Source: Saururus chinensis (Eukaryota > Streptophyta > Magnoliopsida > Piperales > Saururaceae). From it: a DNA stretch of 64,000 nucleotides. Of this stretch, positions 10,794 through 22,969 are shown piece after piece (within the stretch, counting starts at the first letter, position 1; each line of letters begins with the position of its first letter). The translations under genes and the position numbers were made by a program. Under the pieces are notes generated by a model, which saw nothing but the letters and a program-made list of their open reading frames with translations, did not search any database and was not told the origin of the DNA. The DNA is taken from the NCBI GenBank assembly GCA_035235625.1, contig CP141145.1:44682668-44746667 (forward strand), in the 5' to 3' direction.

Positions 10794-11510
10794 TCCAATT
10801 CTATGTGCTTTGAACGGGCATGGAAAACTTGATTTTTGGCCAAAAATGTAGCACTCAGATTGTCACAAAAGAGAGACGGAATGGCTGGAAGGTAAATACC
10901 AATCTCCTGAAGAACATATTCGATCCAGCTCATCTCAGCTGAGGCAATGGCAAGAGATCTATATTCTGCTTCTGTGCTTGAGCGTGATATGGTCGGTTGT
11001 TTCTTTGCTTGCCATGAGATTAAATTGTCGTCGAGGAAGAAACAATTTCCGGTGGTTGAGCGACGATCATTATGATCCCCTGCCTAGTCAGCGCCTAAGT
11101 AGCCTTGGAGGGTGAGGCATGGGGATAGAGTAAAGGATAAACCATAGTGTAGAGTTCCTTTGGTGTATCTCAAGATGCGTTTTGCAACAATGAGATCAGC
11201 ATTAGTTGGGGCATGCATTTTCTGGTAAACTTTGGAGACACTAAAGAATATGTCTGGACATGTGAAGGTAAGGTATTGGAGGCTACCGATGATCTACCAG
11301 AATTTGGTAGGGTTAAAAAGTGGTTGTTCAAAGCAACCAGATGGGTGTTTGGTGACTGATGGTGTAGGGGAAAGATTACAATTATCTAAGTCAGCCAGGG
11401 TGAGTATTGAGGCTGCATATTTAGGCTAACTTACATGTAGAGAAGTTAAGGATCATTTAAATTCAAGACCAAGAAAATATTTTAGATCGTCAAGGTTTCG
11501 CATAGAAAAT
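10794..11510 (-). pseudogene. Ty1-copia RT/RNase H fragment, minus orientation
   Basis: On the minus strand, from right to left, can be read SQFSMRNLDDLKYFLGLEF, then [85 protein letters not shown] and finally [13 protein letters not shown]. This is the end of RT and most of RNase H of a copia element. Several stops (for example in GYLGAD*AGDH) show it is dead. No LTRs or integrase accompany it. It is the inverted partner of the plus-strand fragments at 10229-10625. Confidence 0.8.
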
Positions 11511-12000
11511 TGAGAGTGAAGTTGGGAGAAAATTGAGAGTGACGTTGGGAGTGCGTACTATTTTTGTGGTATCATAGTTTTCCACAGGTACGAGTACGAC
11601 TAATTTAAAGCAGGAATTATTGACTCGTCTAGGACGATGACCGGTCAACAAAGGTCTCGGAACATAGTATATTGAGGAAACTCGCCATTTATAGGTTGTT
11701 GCCACCTGCATATCATGGTGGGAGCCTTACATGAGCTTATCACGAAATTGGTATTTTCGATTCTTTTATTATGGGGTTGCTTGCCGGGACCCGAGTTACC
11801 GGCGCTGCCTTTCTACTTGAAAGGCATTTTAATATCTGTCCTTCAATTTTCAAACGGGTTTGCCAAACAAATCCTATATTGTGGTAAGAATTAAGTCGGC
11901 TTCATTATTTTAGAATATGATGTGAACAAGAAGGATTTTAGACTTCAGCAATGCAAACATGGCAATCGACCACTATCATCAATTCAAGGTGAGTTGTCAT

Positions 12001-12162
12001 AATTATTATTTTAAGTGTCTCTTATTGTTTTAACTACTCTCTTTGTCTCAAATTAATAGCTCTATTTAATTTTTATAAATAAATTAATTTTATTTTATTT
12101 TAAAAAATGCATTAATTTACAAATGGAATATTAAAATTGTCAACCCAAGTTTAATACTAGTA
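12001..12162. repeat. 162-bp block, copy 2 (matches 10629-10793)
   Basis: It is nearly identical to the block at 10629, including TTGTCAACCCAAGTTTAATACTAGTA at its right end. Differences are a three-base deletion and a handful of substitutions. Only this block is shared, as the sequences on either side do not match. Confidence 0.7.
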
Positions 12163-12454
12163 GTTTAGAAGTGTATGGCCCATGGCTCCAAATGAAGTGC
12201 AATTTCCTCTGAACACGTCTAGCTTCACCACGCTCCCTGACTAGAACACCGTGATCAAATAGTACCTAATCAAGTACAGGAATTTAGGCATATTTCACAG
12301 ATCAAAATAATTCAGAAATATTACTAGTTTGATGTAAACAATTACAGTGGGATAATTTACAATCAAAATTATGCAATTATCCAGAAAAAGATATGATGAG
12401 CTTTCAATCAAATTTGAGAAAACGCTTACAATTGAAACTAACAGCATATGCTTG

Positions 12455-14974
12455 CTATCGACCCTGCCGTGTTAAAACACTCTTTGGAACAAAGGAAATT
12501 GCATTAGAAGATTTTTCCAACCTGTGTGAAACAGTTCCGGAAATGTTAGTTACCTGGCATAGTAAATAACTAAATATATAGTTATGCACAGCAAAGAGAG
12601 AGTATATATACTTAGAAATATCATCCACTGCCTTCACTACTTCTGTTGAACTTGTTTCCAACACATGACCTCCAACTACGATCTCGTCTAAAATAGTGTG
12701 CAACTAGTCAAACGAAGACTCAAACTTCAGTGAAAAATGTCAGATACAACTTCAAAAACAATTCTTTATTTAAATCGTCCAGAAGTCAAACAGTAATAAT
12801 TATGTAACCTTGTTAAAGTTGAATACAATGTCAAGCTCACAGACATTCTTGAAGCACTTATCCAATATTTCAACAAAAACTGTCAACCACAATTATGATC
12901 ATGTAAGCATCTAAACATCATTCAACACGTCCTAATAACTATGAAAATAAGTGTTTGAAGTAACAGAATGACTCATCAAGTGTTAGAATGTCCCACCATT
13001 TTATTAATAAAAATAGTTTTATAAGATGAGAATTATTACAATACAAAGTTTTCTCCTGGTACAATATGTGCATTACGAGCCTTGGCAAATCCATATGTAC
13101 CTTGAATAAGATCAAGCATAGCTAGCTCATTTTCACAATTATCAAATACAAAGACAAAGTAGAGTGTAGCATAGTGCTTGTAAACCAACCGGGTGTCCTG
13201 CAAAAGAATGATCAATAAATTAATAGAGATGATACCTCAATATAAAAATAATCAGATGGCACTAGATTAAAGTATGTAAGTCCCATGTAATCAAAACACT
13301 GAAAGAAGAAAGTTCACTGGGCTAAAGCTTCCGATTTATGAAAATCCTTTTTGAAAGAAGTGGTCAGACCAACCAAAATAAGAAATTAAATAAAGCTAGT
13401 AACGGGGTCAACATGCATGATTTCATTAGCAAAAGCATCTAGTAATTAACTCTAATATGATATCGATAATGCAAAAAAATTAAGAACAAGTGCAAAAACA
13501 TCTAGTAAGTAACTCTGGTAGGAGATCAATAATAAAAATTAGGGTTTCAACTGGTCCAACAAAAAAACACACATAAAGACCTGGCTTGCGCAATTGAAAC
13601 TTCTTACAATATCTTATTATATTAGTTTCAACAAATACCATCTCATCTAGTTTTGCAAGCTGAACGAAATGTCATTTTCTTGCCGATTGGCGACATAGTT
13701 ACATGTTCAAGAGAAATTTAAGAACCTATTGCATAATAATTTTTTATTCTCGTACTTAACATGTTTAAGTACTTTTAGCAGCATCTGAGACATATCACTT
13801 GCACTATTAATATCTGTTATGTACTCTTCCACAAAAGGTAATCAGGAAAAGTTCTACCAAATTATAAATCCAATGAGTGGCACATAATCAATTCACTGAG
13901 ATCATTTCCTTTAAAATTACTTCTATAAGTCAATGATAGTTCAGGACAATTAAATATTCGAAACCTACTTAAGGAAAGGGCGTACCGAACCAAAAATTGC
14001 ACTGACTTCAATAAAGTTACTCACATTCTCTGCCCTACTACATAGAACTGCAAAAGGAAAATAAATAAATGACAGACAGCCAAGAGCAGATTCATAATGT
14101 ATTTCTTATATTAATACTTAAAAGAATGGCCCATCACCATATATTTGTAGTTCACTACAAAAACTTCATGTAATAACATGAAAAAAGCTATGATTTCAAA
14201 AAATAATTGAGGGCTATTCTCCTAATATGTAGCCAGTATAATAAAATGAAACAAAATTTACAGTAAGTTGTAATAGGACGCAAATGACTTTATTGGTCGA
14301 CCAGTCTATTTCTTTCAGCACTAGGCTTAGGCTACTATTAACAATAGAAACTTCAAATTATACCCTCAGCAACTGCAGAGTACCGAACATTTTTAACAAA
14401 AGTAAACTTAGGCTACTAGTAACAATAGAAACTTCAAATTATACCTTCAGCAACTGCAGGGGGCAGAACATATTAAAAAACTGACAATAATCTTTCTCTC
14501 TCTAAATGTATGATGTGAATGACTATCAAACACCAATCCACATTAAAGTTAAATCAGTCTACAAGCAAGTATATCGAAAACTTCAATCACAAAAGAATTC
14601 ATTCAGGTGCATTACATGACCTACTGATCACAAGCCACAATAAAAGGAACCTACAAAAAGGGTAAAACTAAATTGAAATATCAATGAAGAAGATAGCTTT
14701 TACAACCTCCATATATGCTCTTTATGAATTCGTGCTGCTTCTCCACCGGCTAACCTCACAAATCAACCCCATATATTAGATCCTACTAAGTTCAAGAGAA
14801 ATATATTCTCAAAGAGTTCTAGATGGAGAAAGCAAATTCGACCCTATTTAGAAGTCCACCAGGAAACTCATTTGGAAAAAAACCACACACACATGCATAC
14901 TACACCTGGTAATCATAAAATTTGGCGAGGCGAGGTTTTCCCAGAGTGTTCATCACCAGCACCGCTCGAATCAT
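12455..14974 (-). CDS. AP3S: AP-3 complex subunit sigma
   Basis: Small subunit of the AP-3 adaptor, which sorts cargo from Golgi/endosomes to the vacuole. It is a longin-like clathrin adaptor small chain. Seven exons: 14974-14906 ([20 protein letters not shown]), 14749-14707 ([14 protein letters not shown]), 14047-13986 ([14 protein letters not shown]), 13197-13101 ([19 protein letters not shown], ending LDLIQ), 12879-12809 ([17 protein letters not shown]), 12703-12612 ([18 protein letters not shown]) and 12521-12455 ([16 protein letters not shown]). All junctions have GT-AG sites and keep phase. The total is 501 nt, 166 residues, the expected family length. Exon 6 [13 protein letters not shown] distinguishes AP-3 from AP-1/AP-2 sigma. 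It is transcribed away from RPL8. The long upstream region to about 15840 probably holds a 5' UTR exon and intron. No defect seen. Confidence 0.94.
14326..14484. repeat. 81-bp tandem duplication in AP-3 sigma intron 2
   Basis: CTTAGGCTACTA begins both copies, at 14326 and 14407, and each continues through ACAATAGAAACTTCAAATTATACC and CAGCAACTGCAG. The second copy is a few bases shorter, with scattered substitutions. It lies inside the intron between exons 2 and 3. Confidence 0.75.
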
Positions 14975-15865
14975 GATGATTTGAAACCAAAATCTATCCG
15001 CTCTACTCGCAAATCTAAAAAGGACACAAACATTTAAAAAAGAAGTGTCGCATATAAGACACAGGAAAACTAGAGCAGAAACATTTAAAGTCTCTCCGTC
15101 AAGGCATAAATTCAATACCAGTCCTTTGAGATGGTACTCAGACTATACATTACTTTATAAAGTCGGTGTAATGTGTTAAATAAACAATCACCTGATCTTA
15201 TTATTATAACAGCCATTACTATATAATTCCATTTAAATTAATGAAGCATAGCTGGAGCCAGGAAATTGTATCCGAAGTTCAGTGATTTACATGCAACAAG
15301 TGAAAATTTGTAAGTTCGTTTTAACGAAGCGGAAAATATCGTTGGTTCGAGATTTGGAATTCTCGAACAGTTTTTAGAAAACCTAGGTTCACATATGAAA
15401 ACACTGTAGCAAGTAATCACATGAACAAAAGAAAACAATTTTTCTTCAGTTAAGGAATCTGCAGGGGAAAACAAAAGCAGAAAGAACTTTGGAAGGGAAA
15501 AAAGGAAAAAAATGGAGGTGTAAGACAGGGGGGACGGCAGGGGAAGCATGGCCCAAGTCGTCGCCTCGTCGGCGGACACGAAAGACATGGGAAACGACGG
15601 AAGACAGATGGAAGGAAAGGAGGGGGAGGCGGAGAGACCAAAGGGGGCGATTCCGAAAGAGGGACAGAAGGCAAGAGGTAAGGAAGGGACGGTCTGAGGA
15701 AGAGGGGCCGAGAGAGAAAAGGAAGAGTGAGTACCAGTCAAGGACGACACCGGATCGGAGGTGCACTTCGTGGCCGGACCGCGCTTCGGAGAAGAGGGCA
15801 AGAGCTGAACGGAGAGGCACTCTCTTGGTCTCTCCACGCCGGGTCATGCAGCATTTCATTTATTG

Positions 15866-16148
15866 AGCCCAGTGGGCCCCTTTTGGTGGACCCATGTAAA
15901 GGCCCAAGTACGGGCGTTTTTTATTATTATGATTTGTGAGCATTTTATCCTTGTGATTGCCCCTAGAAACTGCTTTATTACCAAAAGGAACCATCAAGTA
16001 TCGTAGTTTCCCTGCCACATTCCACATCGAAAGTGGCAATTTCGTTGTTAATTTAAACAATATGGGATTTTATGAAGGCTAATGGAGGGCAATCAGAAAC
16101 CCTAGTTTGTTGTCGTCTTGCCCGGGGAGCCACCCACTCTATAAAAGC
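15866..16148 (+). promoter_or_regulatory. Promoter region of ribosomal protein L8 gene
   Basis: TGGGCC/GGCCCA (site II type) motifs cluster at 15865-15905. An AAACCCTA telo-box sits near 16098-16105, and a TATA box TATAAAAG at 16140-16147. This trio is typical of plant ribosomal-protein promoters. The site II cluster lies about midway to the presumed AP-3 sigma 5' UTR, so it may serve both divergent genes; that part is inference. Confidence 0.65.
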
Positions 16149-16258
16149 CGTCTTCCTTCTTCTTCCCCTTGCGAGCGGCTGCGCCACCTCTTTCCCTCCA
16201 TTTCTGTAACTTCTCTCAACAGACCGGGGAGGGGAATAAAGTACCAGACTTTCAACAA

Positions 16259-17860
<1,602 letters not shown>

Positions 17861-18257
17861 TGGGATTAAAGATTTTGGATGTTTTTGCTAGTATAGTTTT
17901 TTGTGCCCTTCATGGGCTGTTGGTGAGTTTATGGCCTGTGTCAAAACGACATTTGATAATCAAAATCTTCGGTTTTCTTTTCGAGCTGAACAATCATTAT
18001 AAAGATTGGTTATTAGTAACATAAAAGCACAAAACACATTGTATTTTACCGGATGCCCCCTATCCATATAAGTTTGTCACCCCCTGTTTTATCTATATAA
18101 GTTTGTTACCCCCGCAACCGTTTGGATTGGATATATATAGGCCTTATTGAGAAGGCGATATGGGCTACAGAGGGGCGTGCTCTCTAAAAAGAGGCGGCAT
18201 GTTCCTCATCCATCCATTTATTGTTGAGAGAAAACGATGAGTTATTTTTCTTACTTT

Positions 18258-18606
18258 TAGGGATGTCATTCGTACGGGTTAGGTATAGGTAAAACTTAAC
18301 CTGAGTTGAGTTGGGTTTGGGTTTTTGAATTTAATATGAATAGTTATTATTATTTTTTAAATAATATTAAATTTAAATTTGATAAAATTTAATCTAAATA
18401 AAGTTATAAATATAAATATTTTATAATTTATTTTGATAAAACTTAACCTGGCCCCAATAGGTCAGGCTTAGGTTTTCCTGAATAACTATTTAAATTTATT
18501 ATAATATTTAATTTAGGTTTCGAATTTAACCTAAATAGTTATTTAGGTTTACTGTAGTATTTAATTTGGGTTCAACCGATTTGAACCTGACCCGATAACA
18601 TCCCTG
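18258..18606. mobile_element. hAT-like non-autonomous element with GGGTTRGG-rich interior
   Basis: The left end is TAGGGATGTCATTCG and the right end is the inverted ATAACATCCCTG. Flanks CTTACTTT and TTTACTTC agree at 6 of 8 bases, which would fit an aged 8-bp hAT target duplication. The interior is made of degenerate AACCTGA and TTTAGGTT tracts. The same terminal pattern recurs at 22331-22639 and possibly from 62846. Confidence 0.5.
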
Positions 18607-19558
18607 TTTACTTCTAGCCACGACCACTTGGCATCCTTCGGGCCGCTTGGATTGTTCGCTGCATTTAACATATCCTATCGATCGTTCCAGTCTTCCCGAT
18701 ATTGTGTTGTGCTATTGGCTGTGGTCTAAATACAGGAAAGCCAATGGACTGATTAGCCGGGTAAGCTGAATTCGTCTTACATTAACCTCCTGTTTCAGAA
18801 ATTTCTGTCATCGAAAACTTCAGCAAGGCAGAAGGGTGAAGGGGATGCACGAACTAGTTGTATCAACTGAAGTTGAACGACGATGGCACGAGATCTATAC
18901 CTTGAAATATGGCACCGGCGTTGCAACTTATTTATTTGCAAATCGCAGCATGTGAACTACGAACGACAAAAACCTTCCTGTGTTGTGTATGGCATTCATT
19001 CAGCAGTCATTAACAAGTATTGAGAGCAGTCGGACGGTGCACATTGATCACCCTGTTCGCTAGCATACGCCTCCTGTCCATCAATACTACGTTTAGCCCT
19101 TACAACTAGGCGTGCTAATGAGCTAGCTTAATCGAATTTAGGCCCTACTTCAGCTCAACTCAACTGTAAGGCTTGAGTTGTTGTGTTGAGCTCGAGGCCT
19201 TGATTCAGCTTATTTTTAACTTTTCTAGCTTAAAATAATACGTCATCATTTTTGTCATATTTAGATTAGATACACATAAAATAGAGACCAATCCATTAGT
19301 TTGAGCTGCACATGAGATCGGGTATCACGATACAACCACATTTCTCAAGGAGTAGGAAGATTTGAATCGCTTAGCTAGCCCCTCCGTTAATATGTATTGT
19401 TAGATCTCGATTTGAAGGCTCATGATGCCCATATTCATGTGCGTTTATGCTCATATAGCTTTGTAGGGAGCCTAAGTCCCCAGGTGAGTCATGCTAGATT
19501 GGTAAGGTAGGTGTCACCAACTTTATTAACTTTCCTGCTCATTGAAGATCTGAGATTA
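18607..19558. other. Intergenic DNA without recognised gene
   Basis: No conserved frame seen. A GAGCTCGAG/CTCAACTC-rich tract at 19110-19210 resembles the low-complexity interiors of other dispersed repeats in this window (27050-27610 and 57600-57990). Confidence 0.4.
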
Positions 19559-19823
19559 GTGCCATTTGGATGCCAATTTGTGACAAATTTTGTGGAGAAT
19601 TTATAGAGATTAACCAAAATTGTGTTTGGGAATACCACAAAATTGAATAGCGTGAATCTTCCATATATTGGACAAGAAGTGCCTAGAATAGATTTTAGAG
19701 AGATGAATAAAATTCAATTACATTTTCAAATTCCCATGCACAACAACCTACTATCTCACTGCACTATAAAGTACAATTTGTCTTTTTTTTTTTTTTTTAC
19801 AAATTTGAATCCAAACGTCCTCT
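19559..19823. mobile_element. Possible MITE with CCATTTGGATGCC/CCAAACG ends
   Basis: GTGCCATTTGGATGCCAATTT on the left and the inverted AAATTTGAATCCAAACGTCC on the right form imperfect terminal repeats about 265 bases apart. The target duplication is unclear, so the superfamily (Tourist or hAT) is undecided. Confidence 0.4.
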
Positions 19824-19849
19824 TTGTGCTAAGATGGGTCCTCGTTTTT

Positions 19850-20130
19850 TGATAGGTGAGAACTATTTTTTAAGCAAGAACACACACCTGTGACTAATAC
19901 GCCATTGGGATCCAACCCTGACAGCTCTCCCTTGACAAGAATAGAAGCAACTAGCACGACTAAAGCTGGATCAGCAAAAATATTTTTTCATGTATCTTGC
20001 AAATGAATTTGTTTTATTCTTATGTCGCTTGTTGATAGGTAAGAATTTACATACACTTCACAAACTATACTGCGTGGGGATTTAATTGCGAGATTTCTCT
20101 CTTGACAGGGAGAGATCGCACTGGCAAACT
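19850..20130. repeat. Diverged direct duplication, two copies
   Basis: GATAGGTGAGAACTATTTT near 19852 and GATAGGTAAGAATTTACAT near 20034 begin two segments. Both run through a GGGAT(C/T) site and end in a CTCYCTTGACARG patch (about 19930 and 20100). The spacing is roughly 180 bases. Origin unknown. Confidence 0.35.
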
Positions 20131-20719
20131 GGGTCCTCTTTTAGGTGAGGCATCCCTTCTAAGCATATAGAAGCTTGTAGCTTCAAATGTATTTGTAGAA
20201 ATCTTTTGTTGTTTAGACTTGATTAGATACATGACGCCTATGTCATAAAGTTCCATCCAGCAATGTTCTAATTTTATGTTTTATTCTAATATGTAGTTTA
20301 AGTTAAGCTCATACGTACACCAAAACGAAATGGATTCGCGGGAGAAGCATGGAAGAGGAAACAAATAATCACGGTTTGAGAAGCGAACATCAAATGACAT
20401 CACGATAGGCAACATATGTAAAATGTATTAAATGCCATTACGAAGCCTGAAAACATATTGTTGCCAATTGGAAAATTCGAGTAGAATTTAAGATGAATTT
20501 GCTACATAAATATAAGAAGACAACGTACTCAAGAAGACAACGCACTCAAGCAGACATTCATGTAATATTGCACTTATATTTTGCCAAGTTCCCCTAGTTT
20601 ATACAGAGGATGGCTGAAACCCCTGGCCATCAGATTACATCTATGGCCATGATCTAATGGCCCGAGGGTTCCAGCTCATTACCTAGCACTAAAGCTATAA
20701 TACTAGATAAATTAATTAA

Positions 20720-20724
<5 letters not shown>

Positions 20725-20782
<58 letters not shown>
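20725..20782. repeat. (TA)n microsatellite
   Basis: An uninterrupted TA run of almost 60 bases, preceded by four AATT units. Likely highly length-polymorphic. Confidence 0.95.
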
Positions 20783-20787
<5 letters not shown>

Positions 20788-20960
20788 CCTTGTTAATATG
20801 AGCCCGACGCATATGAGAGCCTTTGGATTGTCATATGTGCATGCATATGTAAGTATTTGAGTCCTATTTTTGTGTATCATGGCTCACATACGTTAATGTT
20901 CATAAGGGTGCAGCAAACCATCGGATTTTGTTCCGACGCTTATATTTACATTTTTAAATA

Positions 20961-21060
20961 ATACTCTCCCTTTATACTAAATTAATAGTTATATTTAATT
21001 TTTTAAAAATAAATTAATTTTAAAAAATTAAATAAAGCTATTAATGTGGTACGGAGGGAT
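20961..21060. mobile_element. Stowaway-like MITE, short internally deleted copy
   Basis: It begins ATACTCTCCCTTTATACTAAATTAATAG and ends GCTATTAATGTGGTACGGAGGGA. Both ends of the family are present around a deleted centre, only about 100 bases in total. Confidence 0.65.
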
Positions 21061-21231
21061 TATATTAATTTCTTAAAAAATCAATGTATAACTTGCTACA
21101 TTAACATAGACAAAAACTAAGGCATAAATATAATTTACACTTTTTGATCCTGGACAATTTGGGTCCAAGCAGGTGGAAGAGGAAAAGAAGAGTAAAAGAA
21201 AAGGAGCCAGTTTTTATTGAATCAGGATTTA

Positions 21232-21688
21232 GGGGCCGCTTGGGATGCTATTTCTACCCCCCAAAAGCAATTTGTTAAGGGCAAAAATTGCTTTCCCCCC
21301 ACGAAAATAGTATGGAATTACGATTTAAAGGTAAATTCGTTTTTCTTATCAGAAATCACATTTTGGGTCAATTCAAACTGAATTGACTCAAAATCTGATT
21401 TCTTCGTGAACTCACCTCCTAACGTGAGTTATTGAAAAAAGTGATCTAAGATTTGAAATGATGTGAAAAGATGTTTTGCCTATCATATCTTTTGCATAAT
21501 AATTATGTTGGAGGATATTTTTGTCATTTTATGTACAAAAATCAAAAGGGAACTAAAATCATATTTCTCTTTTAAATCATCTACTAAAACTTGAACCAAA
21601 CATCTTCCACTTTTGCTTTTCTTTTCAAAAATCGATTATAAAACTAATTCAATTTCTTTCTACTTTAAATTGCCTCCCAAACGCCCCC
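21232..21688. mobile_element. Tourist-like MITE (PIF/Harbinger type), complete
   Basis: Terminal inverted repeats GGGGCCGCTTGGGATGC and (right end, inverted) GGGGGCGTTTGGGAGGC flank a 457-bp element. TTA occurs directly on both sides (21229-21231 and 21689-21691), the hallmark target duplication of Tourist elements. No coding capacity. Confidence 0.75.
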
Positions 21689-22330
21689 TTAATCACTTGT
21701 TTTTTGTTCAAGCATTTCGGTCGAGTCAAAAGCATGGAAGGTCGTATTGATTGATACGGGTCCGTATTAGTTGATACTTTCCCATATCAGTCGATACCGA
21801 TACAGGGGCAATATGCCCCCACACGTATTTTCGATATATACCGACCGTATCAGCTGTACTATATTGATACTCTAATATTTTACTTTTTTTTTTCTTAAAA
21901 ACATAATTCAAATTTAACCTCTTCTAATGACGATATTTTTATTATATTAAAAATATTTTTTAAAAAATTATATGAGATCAGTATAGGTAGGTTTATATAG
22001 TTTACATAATTTTTTTAAAATATAATACTCTATAATTATACATTTATTTAAATATTTACTATATAAGTTTGTAGAGAGCAGAGAGAGTAAAGTCTATGGT
22101 TTTAAAATAAAATAATTTTAGAACACTCGCTCCTATATTATCATGCTCTAAATGAAATATTATAATAATATATTATTAATTATAATATTTTTTTATATAT
22201 ATATAAAAAAATTACAACTATCTCGACTAGTGCCAAATATATGATCAGTCGTTTGTATCAATAAAGCCTTATCCCATGAAGCCTTCCATAATTAGAAATA
22301 GCAATGTCTGGCTCAACTAACAGGAGTCGG

Positions 22331-22639
22331 TAGTGATGTCACTGGGTCGGGTTCGGGTCGCGTTTTGCCAAACCCGAACCCACATCACAAAGCTGTGACC
22401 CGAACCCGACCATTTTGACCCGAATAAATTAAAAAATAATTTTTATATAATTTTTTTAAAAAATAATATTAAAAATATAAAAAAAATATAAATTTTATAT
22501 TTATATTTATATTCAGGTCGAGTCAAGTTAGATTACTAAAATTTGACCAACTCATTAGGGTTATTTTTAAAAACCAAACCTGACCCATTAGGGTTGGGTC
22601 GGGTCGAGTTTACTATTTACCCGACGAGTGGCATCCCTA
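22331..22639. mobile_element. hAT-like non-autonomous element with GGGTCGGGT interior
   Basis: The ends are TAGTGATGTCACTGGG and, inverted at the right, TAGGGATGCCACTCG. Subterminal GGGTCGGGTTCGGGT and its complement fill the arms around an AT-rich core. Flanks GGAGTCGG and AGAACCGG agree at 5 of 8 positions, with only transitions between them. Confidence 0.5.
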
Positions 22640-22969
22640 AGAACCGGTAGTGAGGTGGTCAGAGCAACCGCCTATTGCCTATTTCGACTCTCTTCTTGAT
22701 TCCCGCCAAGGACAACGGAGAAGGCGACGGCCGCGAGGAGCAAATCATACAAGTACATCACCCCTTCCCAGGCTTCCCTGAAGCCTTACTCCATAGCTGG
22801 CTGATTGAGAGTCCTCTTTTCTGTTCTTTTAACTTTTTATCTTTATACGGAACGGGTGAACTGTAAGAATTTTGAATTTCGTTTGTGCATTTTTTTCAGA
22901 AAGGAAAGATAGATATTGGTTAGCAGATTAGGGACACTGAGCTTGTTTTCTTTTTTCTAACAGCTCGCA

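Noticed and set aside
15238..15866. Several long overlapping ORFs on both strands (up to 199 codons)
   Set aside because: They fall in the GC-rich divergent promoter and 5' UTR region between AP-3 sigma and RPL8. Composition-driven, no conserved domain, mutually overlapping.
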